NCBI RefSeq assembly: GCF_021155765.1
Contig: NC_060105.1
Location: 12,681,001 to 12,745,000, forward strand
Length of the DNA stretch: 64,000 bases
Direction: 5' to 3'
Source of the DNA: Diprion similis
Lineage: Eukaryota; Arthropoda; Insecta; Hymenoptera; Diprionidae
Within the stretch, counting starts at the first letter, position 1. Each line of letters starts with the position of its first letter. The position numbers and the translations under genes are program-made. Positions 20,575-32,747 of the stretch are shown in pieces. The notes under the pieces are model-generated. The model saw only the letters and a program-made list of their open reading frames with translations. It had not been told where the DNA came from and made no database searches.

Positions 20575-20636
20575 GTAAAGGTCTCCATCTTAAACCGTAC
20601 AAGAAAGGTTTTGGTCTTCATCTTTCAAAAAACTAA
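20556..20636 (+). CDS. pX/core-like basic peptide (26 residues)
   Basis: A tiny ORF from MEAIALGKGLHLKPYKKG to ...SKN. The GKGLxLKPYKKGxGLxL pattern is typical of short basic core peptides encoded next to the PLA2 gene in Polinton/adintovirus genomes. It starts inside the end of the PLA2 gene in another frame and ends just before the protease. Its function in DNA condensation is inferred from family resemblance. Confidence 0.6.
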   Translation: MEAIALGKGLHLKPYKKGFGLHLSKN

Positions 20637-20638
20637 AT

Positions 20639-21881
20639 GTGACGCTACCACGACGAGCGTTGACCAATTGGGATTTGTTGAATTATGCAAAACTTATGAA
20701 AATTCCGTATTTCCGAGGTGTCTTTATGCGAAACGAAATGCCCAAAAACGGGCCGCGTGAAAACGAGGCAGCCGTCGTCAATCTTGACGACAAAGAGGGT
20801 CCTGGGACACACTGGGTTACGTATAAGAAACGTGGCACCGATGTCATCTATTTCGACAGTTTCGGTCTGTTCACGCGTCCGCGGCACAATTATTGGAATC
20901 GCGTCTCGCACGACGTGAACTCCTACAATTCTAATTAAAGGATTGTAGGTACTTCTGGATAAGATATTGATTGACTCGGAGTATAATATTTATATTTAAA
21001 TATATTTAAGTACGAATCAATATGGTTAGAAGTTTACAGTTGTAGTTACAAAATTGGTTAGAAGTTAGTTTGGTGAATGAGTTTCGTTTGTTTTCGATAG
21101 TTTAATAACGAGAATATAAGTTAGATATTCCCGGAGCCAATGATCTTTAGTTCAGTTTCGGGGCGATGGTACTAGTGTGTACCACCGAGAGGATCGTTTT
21201 AGACTCAAGTTTTAGTTTCGAAATGTTTCTGAGGTAGATGATAATAGGAGTCGGAGTTTTGGTTTAAGGGTAGGAGACGGAAGTTAGAAAAATTCTTGGT
21301 CCTGATTTCTGATTGGTAGGAATATAACAAATTGTCGGATTGGTTCAGAAAATGAAAAGGAATGGCGTAGAAAGTGGGGAGAGGACCAGGTAAGAGTGTA
21401 AAAGTTAAACAATAGGCGACCGTGTCGCAGCCGCATTGTCCAGGCTGGTTCCCGTACACATCTGTTGACCAACTGAGTGTCGTAAAAAATGGGAAAAACC
21501 CATGTGGGTGAAATTCGTGCTATGATTTGACTCGCCAAAAAGGTATTTATTACTTGATTTGAAGGTCCCGAATAAGTATATTGTTTGCCAGATGTGGGAT
21601 GGTTACAGCTGCCGGACAGCGCGGCACGGACTGACCTGGCTGAGGCCATATACCGGGTTCGGCATGTCCGTACTTACAATCTAATGACTCTACATATTTT
21701 TTGCTATAAAATGTATACGTCGCAACACGGTCATCTTCAACCTCCGTTGGACCTCGTGCAATATCTCGGCGTTGGTAGTGTAAAATATAACGATGAAAGA
21801 TACCAAGATTACGGTACGTTCGATTGCGGACACTTGTGTCTGAAATTTCTGAGCGGTGAGCTATATAAACGTCGTACATAA
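20639..21881 (+). pseudogene. Adenain-type cysteine protease split by a solo LTR
   Basis: The N-terminal piece reads from about 20639 to 20867 with LTNWDLLNYAK, a catalytic-His block (GPGTHWVTYKK) and the Asp-containing YFDSFG. The C-terminal piece (21728-21881) resumes with HLQPPLDLVQYLG and the catalytic-Cys block FDCGHLCLKFL. Between them is an 860-bp solo LTR. The two pieces fit together in phase at the target duplication. The first frame has no good ATG; the start region reads ATGTGACG, as if one base had been inserted. In Polintons and adenoviruses this enzyme matures capsid proteins. The gene is inactive here. Confidence 0.8.
20868..21727. mobile_element. Solo LTR (860 bp) inside the Polinton protease
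   Basis: The insert begins TGTTCACGCG, ends CGTCGCAACA and is flanked on both sides by CGGTC (20863-20867 and 21728-21732). TG...CA ends with a perfect 5-bp duplication define a solo LTR of BEL/Pao or Gypsy type. No open frame of note. The orientation of transcription could not be fixed. Confidence 0.85.
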
Positions 21882-21911
21882 TTTAGTGAAGGCAGTCTAA
21901 CACTTGCAGCC

Positions 21912-22598
21912 ATGGATGATTCGTTTACGTTAACGATATCGGGAACGTCATCGATTTTCGAAGCGCAATATTTCCCCCCGATCGAACTTGCTTCAGACAA
22001 AAATTACACTCTTGGTCTCGTTGAATTGTTAACCTTCAATTCCATTCCCAACGTTGACGCTGGCCACAATAAATTGTACATAGGTGATAAGGTAGTCACC
22101 ATATCTACCGGCAGCTATGAAATTGAGGATATCGGAAAGTATGTTCAAGACGCTGTGAAGAATACAGACATTGAAATCAGCATCAAACCTAACAATAATA
22201 CGTTATGCAGTGAAATCAAATGTAACCACGTCGTGAATTTTTAGCCTAGTAATTCTATTGGTCAGTTTCTTGGATTCACACCGCGTGTATTTTCAGCTAA
22301 ACAAACTCACCAATCGGATATGCCTGTAGCTATTCTCAAGGTCAACGCGTTGCGAGTCGAATGCAGCATTACAACGGGTGCCTACGTCAATGAGCGCAAA
22401 GTTCATACTATTCACGAATTTTTCCCCATCGTTCCACCGGGATATAAGATCGTGGAAGTGCCGTCGCACGTCATTTATCTTCCGATCACCGTTAAGACCA
22501 TAGATCACATACAGCTTCGGTTAGTAGATCAAGACGGAGACTTGGTTAATTTTCGCGGAGAAGTTATAACTGTGAGACTGCACATCAAATCGCAATAA
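21912..22598 (+). pseudogene. Penton-like minor capsid protein with one internal stop
   Basis: From ATG 21912 the frame reads LTISGTSSIFEAQYFPPIEL and YTLGLVELLTFNSIPNVD, the conserved N-terminal block of the Polinton penton (PY) single jelly-roll protein. A TAG at 22242-22244 interrupts it; the same phase then continues through IGQFLGFTPRVFS and a final beta-rich block to 22598. The total length of about 228 codons is normal for the family. It sits between protease and major capsid gene, the usual structural cluster order. Confidence 0.75.
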
Positions 22599-22601
22599 AA
22601 T

Positions 22602-22772
22602 ATGGGTATTGTATATAACAGATTACCCAACAAGAGTTATATTAGTAAGGCGGCATGTCCCGATCAAGTCAGTCATCGATCGATTCCCAAACCGTTAACA
22701 ATTCAAAACGTGGAATTTCTGATAGCTCTGGGTCTAAAAGTGACACCTTTTGGAAGAGGAATTTCCAACTAA
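22602..22772 (+). CDS. Small conserved-looking ORF between penton and major capsid genes
   Basis: 56 residues (MGIVYNRLPNKSYISK ... LKVTPFGRGISN). It begins 3 bp after the penton stop and ends 40 bp before the capsid start. Its tight placement in the structural operon-like cluster suggests a real small Polinton gene, probably virion-associated. No domain recognised. Confidence 0.45.
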   Translation: MGIVYNRLPNKSYISKAACPDQVSHRSIPKPLTIQNVEFLIALGLKVTPFGRGISN

Positions 22773-22812
22773 TAAAACTACGGTTCTGCTGTTTCGTTGT
22801 CTGCTACGTACT

Positions 22813-23496
22813 ATGGAGGAGGAAATCTTGAGCATTCAAACACCCGTCGCCTTCGATGAGTCGATCGCTCACCAAGAAATACATGCACACAAGCCGTATG
22901 TGTCATCAACTTTTAACAACAGCGATGAGATTCGCATCACCGTTCAGCATCAGGATTTATGCATATTACCAAGCAAGAGTTCGCTGCATATCCCGGGAAA
23001 ATTGCTCAAATCAGATGGCAGTCCAGCAGCGATTACAACCCTGGTCAACAATGCCATCTGCCATCTGTTCGAAGACGTACGGTACGAGCTAAACGCTGTA
23101 GAGATTGACAAATGCAAAAACGTTGGTCTAACCAGTCTGCTAAAGGGTTTCGCTTCGCTCAACCCTGGTCAGAGTTGGCTTATGGAAAACGCTGGATGGC
23201 TCGATGTTCGAGAAACGAAAAAATTAACTGACGCCGATGGTAACTTCGATGTGGTTATTCCCTTGAGCATGATATTGGGCTTTGCCGAAGACTATCGCAA
23301 GATCATCGTCAACGCGAAGTATGAGCTGATTCTCACAAGATCAAAGAGCGATTCAAATGCCATTGTTCGAAATCAAGACGAAGACTTTCGAATTGTGACC
23401 GATCAAGTGGAATGGTTAGTACCGTACGTGAAGCTTTCGGATCAACGAGAAAGCGTCTCAAGGATTCAAGAATGCATGTCGCTGCGTGATGCGTAA
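22813..23496 (+). pseudogene. Polinton major capsid protein, 3'-truncated
   Basis: Starting at MEEEILSIQTPVAFDE, the sequence shows blocks typical of the double jelly-roll capsid protein of insect Polintons: AHQEIHAHKPYVSSTFN, LCILPSKSSLHI, FEDVRYELNAVEID and VEWLVPYVKLSD. It ends at 23496 after about 227 codons, where family members continue for a second jelly roll of comparable size. The rest is replaced by mononegavirus L-like sequence, so the gene was broken by that insertion or by a deletion. Confidence 0.75.
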
Positions 23497-23514
23497 ACGG
23501 TTTACGTAAAAGGT

Positions 23515-25429
23515 TTGGAGACGAAGATTTGGCTGCAGAAAGTTCTGGGTGAAAACGTTCAAGTTGTCGACCCAATGGATTTGGGTTGTCCGTCGTTGCA
23601 AAAATTGAACAAAATGTCAGATACTAAATTGAACTGTACACATCACTCTATATTACATCCAAACTGTGCTGCTCAAAACGTATTGTTACTGCGAAATTTT
23701 CCCTACTGTTTGCAATAGGGTACTGTTGGAAAAAGTGGCGCAGAACTGGCCTAGCTCCTCTATTCAGGAAGCAACACATTCAATCAATAATAAAGACGCG
23801 TCACATCTCTACTCATTCAGAAACTTTTTGAAAGCAGGGGTATGTCTAACTGCAAATCCTAAAAAGTTGAAGTCTTATCGAGATGTTGAGACATGGGAGG
23901 GTTGGAAACATATCACTGGAAGATATGGTGATTCTATAGGATTTGAGGGGGTTTATGGAGAAGGAGATGATATGATTGAATTTTTTGTATCTCAAAGAGT
24001 TATGATCATGAAATTCATAGGAAAATATTATCTAGCATCGAGAAATCACTTTCTTATGTTAAGTGATTTAATATCCCAAAGATACATACCTTTGGCAACT
24101 TGTAAAATAGGTGAAAAGTTGGAACGGCTAAATTATCCGCCAGTTGAAAAATTAGAATGAATTTTTTCATTACGGGATCAACTTCTCAAGAAGTATGGAA
24201 ATAGTGGTTATGCATCCCTTTCCTTATGGGAGGCAATTTGCACAGGAGAAATCCTTAGTAGAAAATCTGATAAAGCAATCAATGAACAAGATTTCAAAAG
24301 GAAAATGAAGAGAGCCTATATAGAATCACAGGGAGAAACCCAAATTGAATGGTTATCAAGTTTCTATGAGGAAAACATTGAAAACATATTCCCACAAATA
24401 GATGAAACTTATCTATTTGAGTTATTTGGTGTACACAGAATTTCGGATCATCCAACGATTGATGAATTAGCTAGGGCTAGAAAGAATAGGTCTATAACCT
24501 GCAAATATAGACTTACAAATCCTCATCTAATAGATGTCGTTACATGGAAATGGAGGGAATATTTTTCACTATTTTGTGAAGCAGTTCACTATTGTACCAG
24601 AGGAATAAGAGAGCTCCTAATACTACCTTGATCAAGGCCTTAAGAGAAGGGGTCTCAGTATCAACATTTTTGAAAGGTTATAATTTGTTAGATCGGAGAC
24701 ATATTAAATTCGACAAAACATTCGAGATCCCAGAAGATTTCGGATTATTCGAAATGATATCCGATGAAGCCTTATTCTTAAATATTGATGAATCGAAAGC
24801 TGAATGTAAGAAATCAGGAGGTATAGGTGCATTCCATACGAGAAATGTAATCCTATCATGGTTGAACTCATACTATAATAACCCTGCAGAATTCCTTCAG
24901 AAAATAGATCAACAAGGATTTGCCGGAAATTACAATGAATTTTAATTCTGTCACTCTACAAACAAGGATATATGCCAATACATTAAAACAAGCAACAGAT
25001 AAAGTTAGAGGAAATTAACACACCGTAATAGTCAATATGGACTTCACAAAGTGGAATTCCTACATGAGAGAGGAGGAGACAAAAAGAATATTTCAAGGTT
25101 TTGACCATTTATTTGAGCTTGATCAAGTTTATACTAGAACACATGAAATGTTTTCACACAGTATAATGTACCTAGCAGATGGTACTGTAACACCCTTTCA
25201 CCGGAATGGAAATCTTATAGAATCAGATAGATGTTGGACCGGACATTTAGGAGGTATAGACGGTCTTCGTCAAAAAGGTTGGACAATATTTACCGTTGTC
25301 ATTCTTAAGTACAATGCAGACCTAAATGGGGTCCTATGTCAGATTATGGGACAAGGTGATAATCAAGTCTTAATACTAAAATATGACAAAGATTTTTTTT
25401 TATACAATGAGATCATTCGTAATTCGTAA
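23515..25429 (+). pseudogene. Endogenous mononegavirus L polymerase fragment
   Basis: Four overlapping pieces read as one L protein from near its N-terminus to the palm. Landmarks: WEGWKHITGRYGDSIGF..., SLRDQLLKKYG after a TGA at 24158, then MDFTKWNSYMREE (motif A region), HLGGIDGLRQKGWTI (motif B) and GQGDNQVLILKY (motif C, the GDNQ signature of Mononegavirales). The frame is broken by TGA 24158, a shift near 24600, a shift back near 24944 and a TAA near 25018. It ends right after the catalytic GDNQ region, so it could not act as a polymerase. Family is not resolved. The left edge (23515-23665) is tentative. Confidence 0.85.
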
Positions 25430-26658
25430 ACTTCCCGCTTGAATACCTCAGCATCCATCTTAGTGTTTCGTATGCTAATACATATAGATATGGATCTCGA
25501 ATATCGAATATCAATCTCCATCCTCAAAACGGTCAGTTCCTCCCAGATCGTTGTGTGAACAACATCATGCTGGTAGGATAGTCACTAAACTGTAAGTAAT
25601 CAAAACACATCGTATTGTACAGAGACATAAACATATTTTTTCTGTAAACTTGGCCGATACGTAACGTCTGCCGTGTCCGGTTCCAAACAAAACCTAACTT
25701 GTCAAACACATGTCAACTAACTTTGTTCGTTTTAGTTTTTGTTTTAATGCGCTTTCTCGCGCTGTGATGTTTATAATATTGAAAGACATTTGGTTTATAT
25801 TCAGTCTAAGCATATTTGTCAATATTCAGATTAGTCGTAGACCCTTGGCCTATAAGTGGCGTAAAGGGAGGTGCGAGGCGAAAGACTCTGAGATGCAGAG
25901 CCTTTTGCCGAACGTAGCCACAGCCCTAGAAGATGCTGTCTTGAGTGGCAGGAGTTGCATTGGAACCGGGCTAGAAATCGGTACAGAAACGTAAAGATAT
26001 ATTGAGAGGATTCTAGAGGCAGGGTGGATTCGTTGTCGCACCGCCCTGTACGCGATAGTTAATTGCTAATGAAATAGAAACAGACTATATTAGAGATGGA
26101 GTCACTCGTTAGTGAATTGAGACTATTATTTGTGTTGTTATTATTAGTGATTAGATTAAGTGTAAACGCAGCTCCTGCAAGAGCAACTATGGACGCCCTT
26201 GGATCGCGCTTCCCAACATATATTATACATATGTTATGGTGATTGAAAACAAAAAATTCTTTCGCGCAACCAGGCTTAAAATTTTCGTTCAGGTATAAAA
26301 ATAAGCCTGTTGAAATTTGAGCTCTTAAGAATATATCAAGATGCTCCGCTTCGCAGTTTCCTATTTTCCATAAGAATAACACGGGAAAGATGGTTTTTGC
26401 TTTTTCTAATTTTGATAACTAGCTACTAACGAGTTGTGCAGGAAATTCACAGGTACATTTTTGCAGGTTATTGAACGCTCTACAAGAAAGCTTTCTTGTC
26501 ATTTTTTGATAAATCTATTCTTTCAAAAATTGTAGGGGGGAAATTTTTTACCCTTAATAACCTGGGATTGCTCAGCAAGTTATGGGTATACGTCGTGAGG
26601 TCGGACCTCGCTGTTTCAAGTAGTGATATCGGAACATCATTCCAAGAACTTCGTATTT
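25430..26658. other. No recognisable gene
   Basis: A frame at 25710-25994 has no recognisable domain. The stretch 26450-26560 resembles the dispersed repeat at 3105-3230. Otherwise nothing is seen. Confidence 0.35.
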
Positions 26659-27560
26659 CGTCTTCCATACCAAGCTGCGTTACTTTATATTTTTTCGCAA
26701 TTTTTGCTTGTTATGTGACGGATTGTGCTTTTTTAACATAATAATAATCATAAGCTATTTTTAGTTTGTACAGAGCTAGACTAATTGTAAGTAACGAGCA
26801 GCCTGAAGTTTCACGCGACGACTGGCCTCTTGGGCCAATTTGCCATTTGTCATTCAAGACATTGGTCAAATAGACTTCTTAAGTCCTTCAGGAGTTCGAC
26901 TGGCGATGCAGGACTCGTGGGAACGTGGTGGTCATGAGAAAACAATTCTTAGTAGTCCCCTCATCACCCCGCACAAGTTCTCTGCAAAAAAAATTTAATA
27001 GTTTAGAAAAAAAAAAAAAAAACAGTATCGAAAATGTCGTCAAGGCAACATCATGTAAGCAAGATATCAAAAATAGAAGTCCGCTAGAGCGGCAACATTA
27101 GAATAATGATACAAGTTTGTTACGAATACAACAAATATTTAAACTTATAAGCGTATTACGAAACAATATAAAACAAGTTCACCTCTATAAAGATACAAAA
27201 ATATTAGGATTATTACGGGTTTCACAAGAAATGAAAACTACAAGTATCATATAAGTTTTACTTAAAGCTAAGAATTTGATTATAAATACACATTATTAAC
27301 TGAAAAAACATCTAGAATATAAAACTCAGTGAAGTTACCAATAGTCGTTAACTTGTCCAAAAGTATCACGAGTGAGTTTTTACCGATTCGACGAGTCAAT
27401 AGGAGCTACATGATCAAATCATTATATCAAAATTATATATAGCTTAGAATTTGAGTAAAAGTTCATACAGTTATCGTCGATTCCACGGGTCAACAAGAAC
27501 TTCATGATTGAACGATTACCACTCAGTCTCAGGATCTGCGTCAATATTTACGACCTTAAC
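26659..27560 (+). repeat. BEL/Pao element 5' LTR (right edge uncertain)
   Basis: 26659-26911 repeats the right LTR at 29560-29747: AAGCTATTTTTAGTTTGTAC, AGCTAGACTAA, CAGGAGTTCGACTGGCGATG. The LTR probably extends to about 27.5 kb because gag starts at 27667, but the second copy is truncated and cannot define this edge. Confidence 0.55.
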
Positions 27561-27666
27561 TTCAAGATTCACAGCAGACGCACGCCTAACGCATCACCAA
27601 GGCAAGCTACTTAATGGGTTCGCCAAATTTTGTTAATCTAGTCCCATTCCTTAATTCACCTGCAAC

Positions 27667-29350
27667 ATGGTTGATGCCTTACAAACACGAATCAACAGCC
27701 TCAAAAATCCCAGAAGGTACTTAAAGGAACAACTCACTCATATCAAGACCATAATACATGGATTGGCACACCAACCAGATTACGATAGAATTAAGGATGA
27801 ATTTAAGCACGCTGCCGGTACGTTTGTAGAACTCGACACGATACAGAAGAAAATCGAAGACGCGGATCCGGAGCAGATGCATTGGACATCACGAGCAGCA
27901 ACTACATGAATGCATGGGATTTTTTTATCGAAAAACACGGCAATACTTAGAAGACCAGAAGAAGAAAAGGATGCACCTGAAGCATTAGAAGATTTGCTGG
28001 ACGGTGTACAACTGTTCGAAATTTGGGATGCTCTTCTTACATATATAATATGGTCAAAAGTATGTAAGAACACTAATCACCGGTAAGAGGTACGTTAGAA
28101 GATGATAGATTGACTTCCTGTACAACCCTGATCGACTTTCTGGCAAAACGAGTGGATTGCGCCGGCAGAATAAATGGACAAGGTGCCACCATTATCGGAT
28201 CCAAGGAGGATCCTAGGATTCGGAGGAATATGTATCATGCCACGGATATTATCCAATTTTGGGAAATTGAGGAATTGAAAATCGTTGGATGAAGTCAATT
28301 GCGAAGCGCACTTCAATCGACACTCAAGGCAAAATGAGGATGGACGATACGTCGTCAGCCTCCCATTTAACCATAAAAAAGATCAGTTAGGGACATCGCG
28401 TAGGACCGCTCTTCAGATGCTTGCAAGAGGAAATCCAAAGCCAATCTTCGCCTCATCAGATGACAAACTAACTTCAGCTAGCAAGTTTCAGTTAACGTAC
28501 CCAGGACCTTACACGGATCGTCGGAAATGAAATAAATCACCAACTACTCGTGACGAAGAGCAGGCGCTAAAAACATTGAGGATTCGATGGAATTCTTCCG
28601 AAGACGCCATTATCTACAGAGTAAAGTCTAGTTGCAGCAAGCAACGTGACTTAGCGGATTACATTCTCCGAGATTGAAAGAACTTTGATCTCCTTAGCCT
28701 CTTTCTTTACGGATTGTTAAAAACGAAAGAGTTAAACGTAAAAGTACATAATCGTTTGGCTGAAAAAGGGATCAACTGGCATTTCAATCCACCCTAATCA
28801 CCTCTCTTTATTGGGACATGAGAAGCAGCGGTGAAATCCTTCATCAAACACGATCTGTAACGTGTTGTAGGAAAGGAAATATCCACGTTTGAGTAATTTA
28901 ATACGTTAATGGCCGAGATTGAGGCAACATCGAATTCCTGACCTCTTACTCGTCTTTCCACTGACCCTAACGATTCAATTATCCTTACCCCTGGTCACTT
29001 ACTGGTTGGTGAATCTTTGACTAATTTCCTACAGCAGGAATACGCAGACATTCCATGTCCAATCGGCTTACAACTTCACAGCACATCCAAGAAGTAAAAC
29101 AACATTCTTGGACGAAATAGTACAAAGAATACATAAACGAACTAAATTTTCGACAATAATGGTTCAGTGAGGTTCATTATATCAAAGAAGGGACGACCGT
29201 CGTCATCAAAGATGATAACCTGCCACCTCAACAATGGCTGATAGGTCGAGTTATACAAACACATTCGGACATTGATGGTATTACACGACCGTTATAGTGA
29301 AAACCTCTAAAAGTTTTATGGTGAGAAATATGAACATTCGCCCCTTTCCC
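27667..29350 (+). pseudogene. Gutted BEL/Pao retrotransposon gag-pol
   Basis: The Gag N-terminus (MVDALQTRINSLKNPRRYL, helical) runs to 27909, then broken Pol pieces follow: GRYVVSLPFNHKKDQLG (28340-28400, protease-RT linker of BEL/Pao), a stretch reading as LGIRW...NSSEDAIIYRV (about 28580), and integrase/C-terminal blocks about 28765-29300 (GINWHFNPP, NSRPLT-like, LTPGHLLVGESL, WLIGRV). The order is that of BEL/Pao; most of gag, protease and RT is deleted and several stops interrupt the rest. Not functional. Confidence 0.75.
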
Positions 29351-29559
29351 AGATGGAACCAAACATCCCGAGTGATCAGTGAAATGGTTAACTACGATTT
29401 ACCAAGTGTAGTCTAAGGATAATATAGAGACACATAACAATTATATTAGTTTAAATTATTTGAATAAGTATAAAAATGCAGATAATATTGAGAACTATAA
29501 CGCGCAATAATTAACCTAGGATCAAATGTGGTTGGCAGTGTCTCTCTAACCAGGGGAAG

Positions 29560-29747
29560 TGTCTTGGGTACAAAGCCACGTTTCTTTATTACGTCTTTTT
29601 ATGCCGATTTTTGTTTACCATTTGACTAATTGTTTACTCTTCTAACATGACATTAACTTTAAGCTATTTTTGAGTTTGTACAAAGCTAGACTAAGTTATG
29701 AGCAGATCGACTCTTGAGGTCGTTCAAGAGTTCGACTGGCGATGCAG
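29560..29747 (+). repeat. BEL/Pao element 3' LTR, truncated
   Basis: Follows the purine tract AGGGGAAG (29552-29559) and starts TGTCTTGGGTAC. It matches the left LTR up to GACTGGCGATGCAG and then diverges. Confidence 0.6.
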
Positions 29748-31855
29748 TAAACGCTGGAATATAGTGTTCGATTAATCGAATATGATTAACATTTTTTATT
29801 CGAATTATCGCATATGACTCGATTGAATCTGTAAAAATTAGTCGATTAACCGTTTTGAAACCAAAATTTCGTGGATTTCAGTATGTAGTCTTAATAGCGT
29901 AAAAATTTTTTGATAATCCATAGTTTCATTCAAAATCTTCTTCAACTTCAGGTTAAAATATTCATTCATCTTTCACTTATTATATCACATAAGTAAGACA
30001 ACAATAATATTGATAATAATAATAAGTAAGACAATTATAATAATTCAAACTTTAATCACACAAATTGATGTAATATTGCGTCTTTCATGGGAGTAAAAAA
30101 CAAAAACCAATTGTGAGCAAGAATAATCCAAAATCGATTGCTACTTTAACTACTTTTTAATTCACTTTGTATTGTGTATTGAAGTGATTATACTTGCTCA
30201 TGTCACATGTGTACCCATGTAGGTAATAATGTGGTCTCGAAGATCTGCATTTATCATTAAATAATAATAATAAGTATTTTTAAACTGTATTTTTCTTCGA
30301 ACACAATTAATTTTGAATTGTAATGACTGTTTGATGTCAGCTTGTTAAATATTACTAACTAATTATGCAATTTGAAATTATTTCTTTCTGCTACTCGCAG
30401 TTTAGATTCATATGTTGTAAAATTGAGGACTTAATAGGACTGAGTAGATTGATCAATCAGCTTCGAACAGATATCGGATTGTCAATTTTAGATTGGATAC
30501 TTGCATTTCCTTAGCTTTTTTTTATTCTATCAATTGCCGTTGATTGCAGTATGAATATCGATGCATGCGAGTGAACGTACGTGTTGGCGTGCAGACACCT
30601 GGAGCGCCTGCACTTCAGCACTTCCGTTCACTCGAGCGCTAGGATATTAAAAAAATGCATATAATTAAAAGTGAATTCGGACAAAGTGAGTGAATATTAA
30701 AATATTTTGTAGCAAACAAGTAAGAAAAAGACGTTGGACAGGTGAATTGTACGAATTAGAGCTTTTATTGCTTATGCCACGTAAAGTATTCAAGCATTCT
30801 GTTTTTATACAGCATCGTCTTTTTCTTTCGTCTGACTGAATAAAACATGTAAAATTAATATTTCCAAGTCCTGATTCCATGTTAATAATGCAATAGCTTA
30901 ATCTTCGCAATCACTTTGTCACTATAGCATTCATAATTAATTGTCAAAAAAAATATGCCCGCCAAGTACGTAATTCTTGGAATGATGTTTCAATATCACT
31001 GCACGAAACAGTGAGAGCCAACTTCACGTCGTACACCTACTTGCTGAGAAATCCTAAGACATGACAGAAACAGGCTTGTTGTTCTTGTATTTTTATTGTG
31101 ATGTAGTTTTGGTAACTTAGTGGATTTTTTTACATTTCAGATGTTTTTTCCTAAAATGCATTACTTTTTGTAAGTGTGCGTTAATGATACTGCTGTACCT
31201 TAGTAACCAATGAACCAATTCTCAATAAGCTACAACTTTGATACCTGTTGAGATGCTAATATCGTTTCTATGACTTGTAAATGCCACGACGAGAACGCGA
31301 CATAGCAATATTGCTCATCAAATTGGCGTACCTATACGCGCATACAACTATCTCAATTGTTTAAAAAATAATTAATACAATCCGAGGTGACGCGTTCTAA
31401 TAAATGAATTAGAAGGAGTAGAGAACAACTGTGACTGACGTTAGATTATTATGATCACGTTGCTAGTCGATCAGAAATTTAGACCAATCGCTACCAAAAT
31501 TGGACAAAATCTAATTACAGATGTGAGAAAGTAATTAAGTTAATGTAACGTCAGCTTTTGTCTTCACTGCGCCAAGTTTTTTTTTTTTTTTTTTAATTAA
31601 TACCGTTTTTATACAATTGAATAGACGCTGTGATTCTTTTTTTTTTTGCAAGTAAAAACATTTTGAGAATCACAATAACAAGTTGTTACGTACCAGCCAT
31701 TAATTACAGCATTACTCTCTCTGTACCTTAACTTACCGACCGCGCTCTCCAACAAGGTTAATTAAGGAAGCGATTAGAACTTTGTATCAAGAATATCAAA
31801 AAAGTGAAACATCTACTGCGAATAAAATTTAAACTGAATCAACTCACAAGAGAAT
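29748..31855. other. No recognisable gene; small inverted repeat
   Basis: AT-rich DNA with several ATTAATCGA words. A short inverted repeat GCGAGTGAACG / CGTTCACTCG lies at about 30569-30640. A poly-T run at about 31577-31594. Confidence 0.4.
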
Positions 31856-32140
31856 TTGATTAAATACGTATTAATAGTGCGAATTATAGATTTCTCAAAA
31901 TTGAACGAAGTTGCACGACTGGAGACTTTTCTCCCATTGAAAAAGCTTGCGGACCTTAAAGTCTACTTTGACTACCAAGTCAGTGGAATTTATCGAGTTA
32001 AGACGAAATTTACCGATAAAAGTGTCATGGATTCGGAGGATTCATTTAGGGTTCTTATGCCGAATCGAGTAACAAAAGATGTCCAAGAAGATGAAGTTCT
32101 GTTCCAGAAGATGATGATAGTTTCAGAAACATACAATTAA
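31856..32140 (+). pseudogene. Second, decayed copy of the small Polinton-associated protein
   Basis: About 90 codons homologous to the protein at 18400-18720: DFSKLNEVARLETFLPLKK, then YQVSGIYRVKTKF and VLMPNRVTKDV. The position of the initiator ATG reads ATA. The downstream flank (to about 32590) also shares words with 18720-18960, such as CTGAAACACAC and AATAATGTAACTT, so a longer Polinton segment was duplicated or a second element decayed here. Confidence 0.6.
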
Positions 32141-32632
32141 TTCCAATTCGTTTAGTGTGACTTAAATATCACATACCAATTTTATACCTTATTATAGTAA
32201 TACGTGTAATATGAGAATTTAACTTCGAATTGAGTTTTAAATCTAAAAAGTACTATTCTGAGCATCAACGAACAAAGATGAAGGTTGTCAAGCTACCCTT
32301 GCACCTCGTCACTATACCTAATGTCATTAATTCGGGCCTTTATATCTGCGTGAGTATAAATTCGTTGGACATTCATTAAATCCGGTTTAATAAAATGATG
32401 TAAATTTTCAAGAATAAAAAAAAATGTTCATTGCAAAACGTTATACATCATGTTTACAAAAAGACTGTTCGTAACTACGTTGAAACTACAGTTATAAAAA
32501 TACGGTTCTTGTTAAACGCTGTTATATTGATCTGAAACACACACACAACAAATAATGTAACTTAAGAAAATATAAATATACCTAGAATCGCGTAAGTTTT
32601 GTAGTTTTCATTTTAAAATTAAAAAAAAATCG

Positions 32633-32747
32633 ATTAATCGAATTTGTTATAAAACTCATAAAACTCGTGTAAAATAAAGAAACCTATTAATCGAACTTGT
32701 CATAAACATCATAAAACTCTTGTAAAATAAAGAAACCAGACACCTCA
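32633..32747. repeat. Two direct repeats of about 56 bp
   Basis: ATTAATCGAATTTGTTATAA ... CGTGTAAAATAAAGAAACC is followed at once by ATTAATCGAACTTGTCATAA ... CTTGTAAAATAAAGAAACC. Not coding. Confidence 0.6.

Noticed and set aside
26888..27070. CRISPR-like or tRNA-like structures in the AT-rich stretches
   Set aside because: No regularly spaced identical repeats and no cloverleaf with A/B-box consensus could be found by eye.
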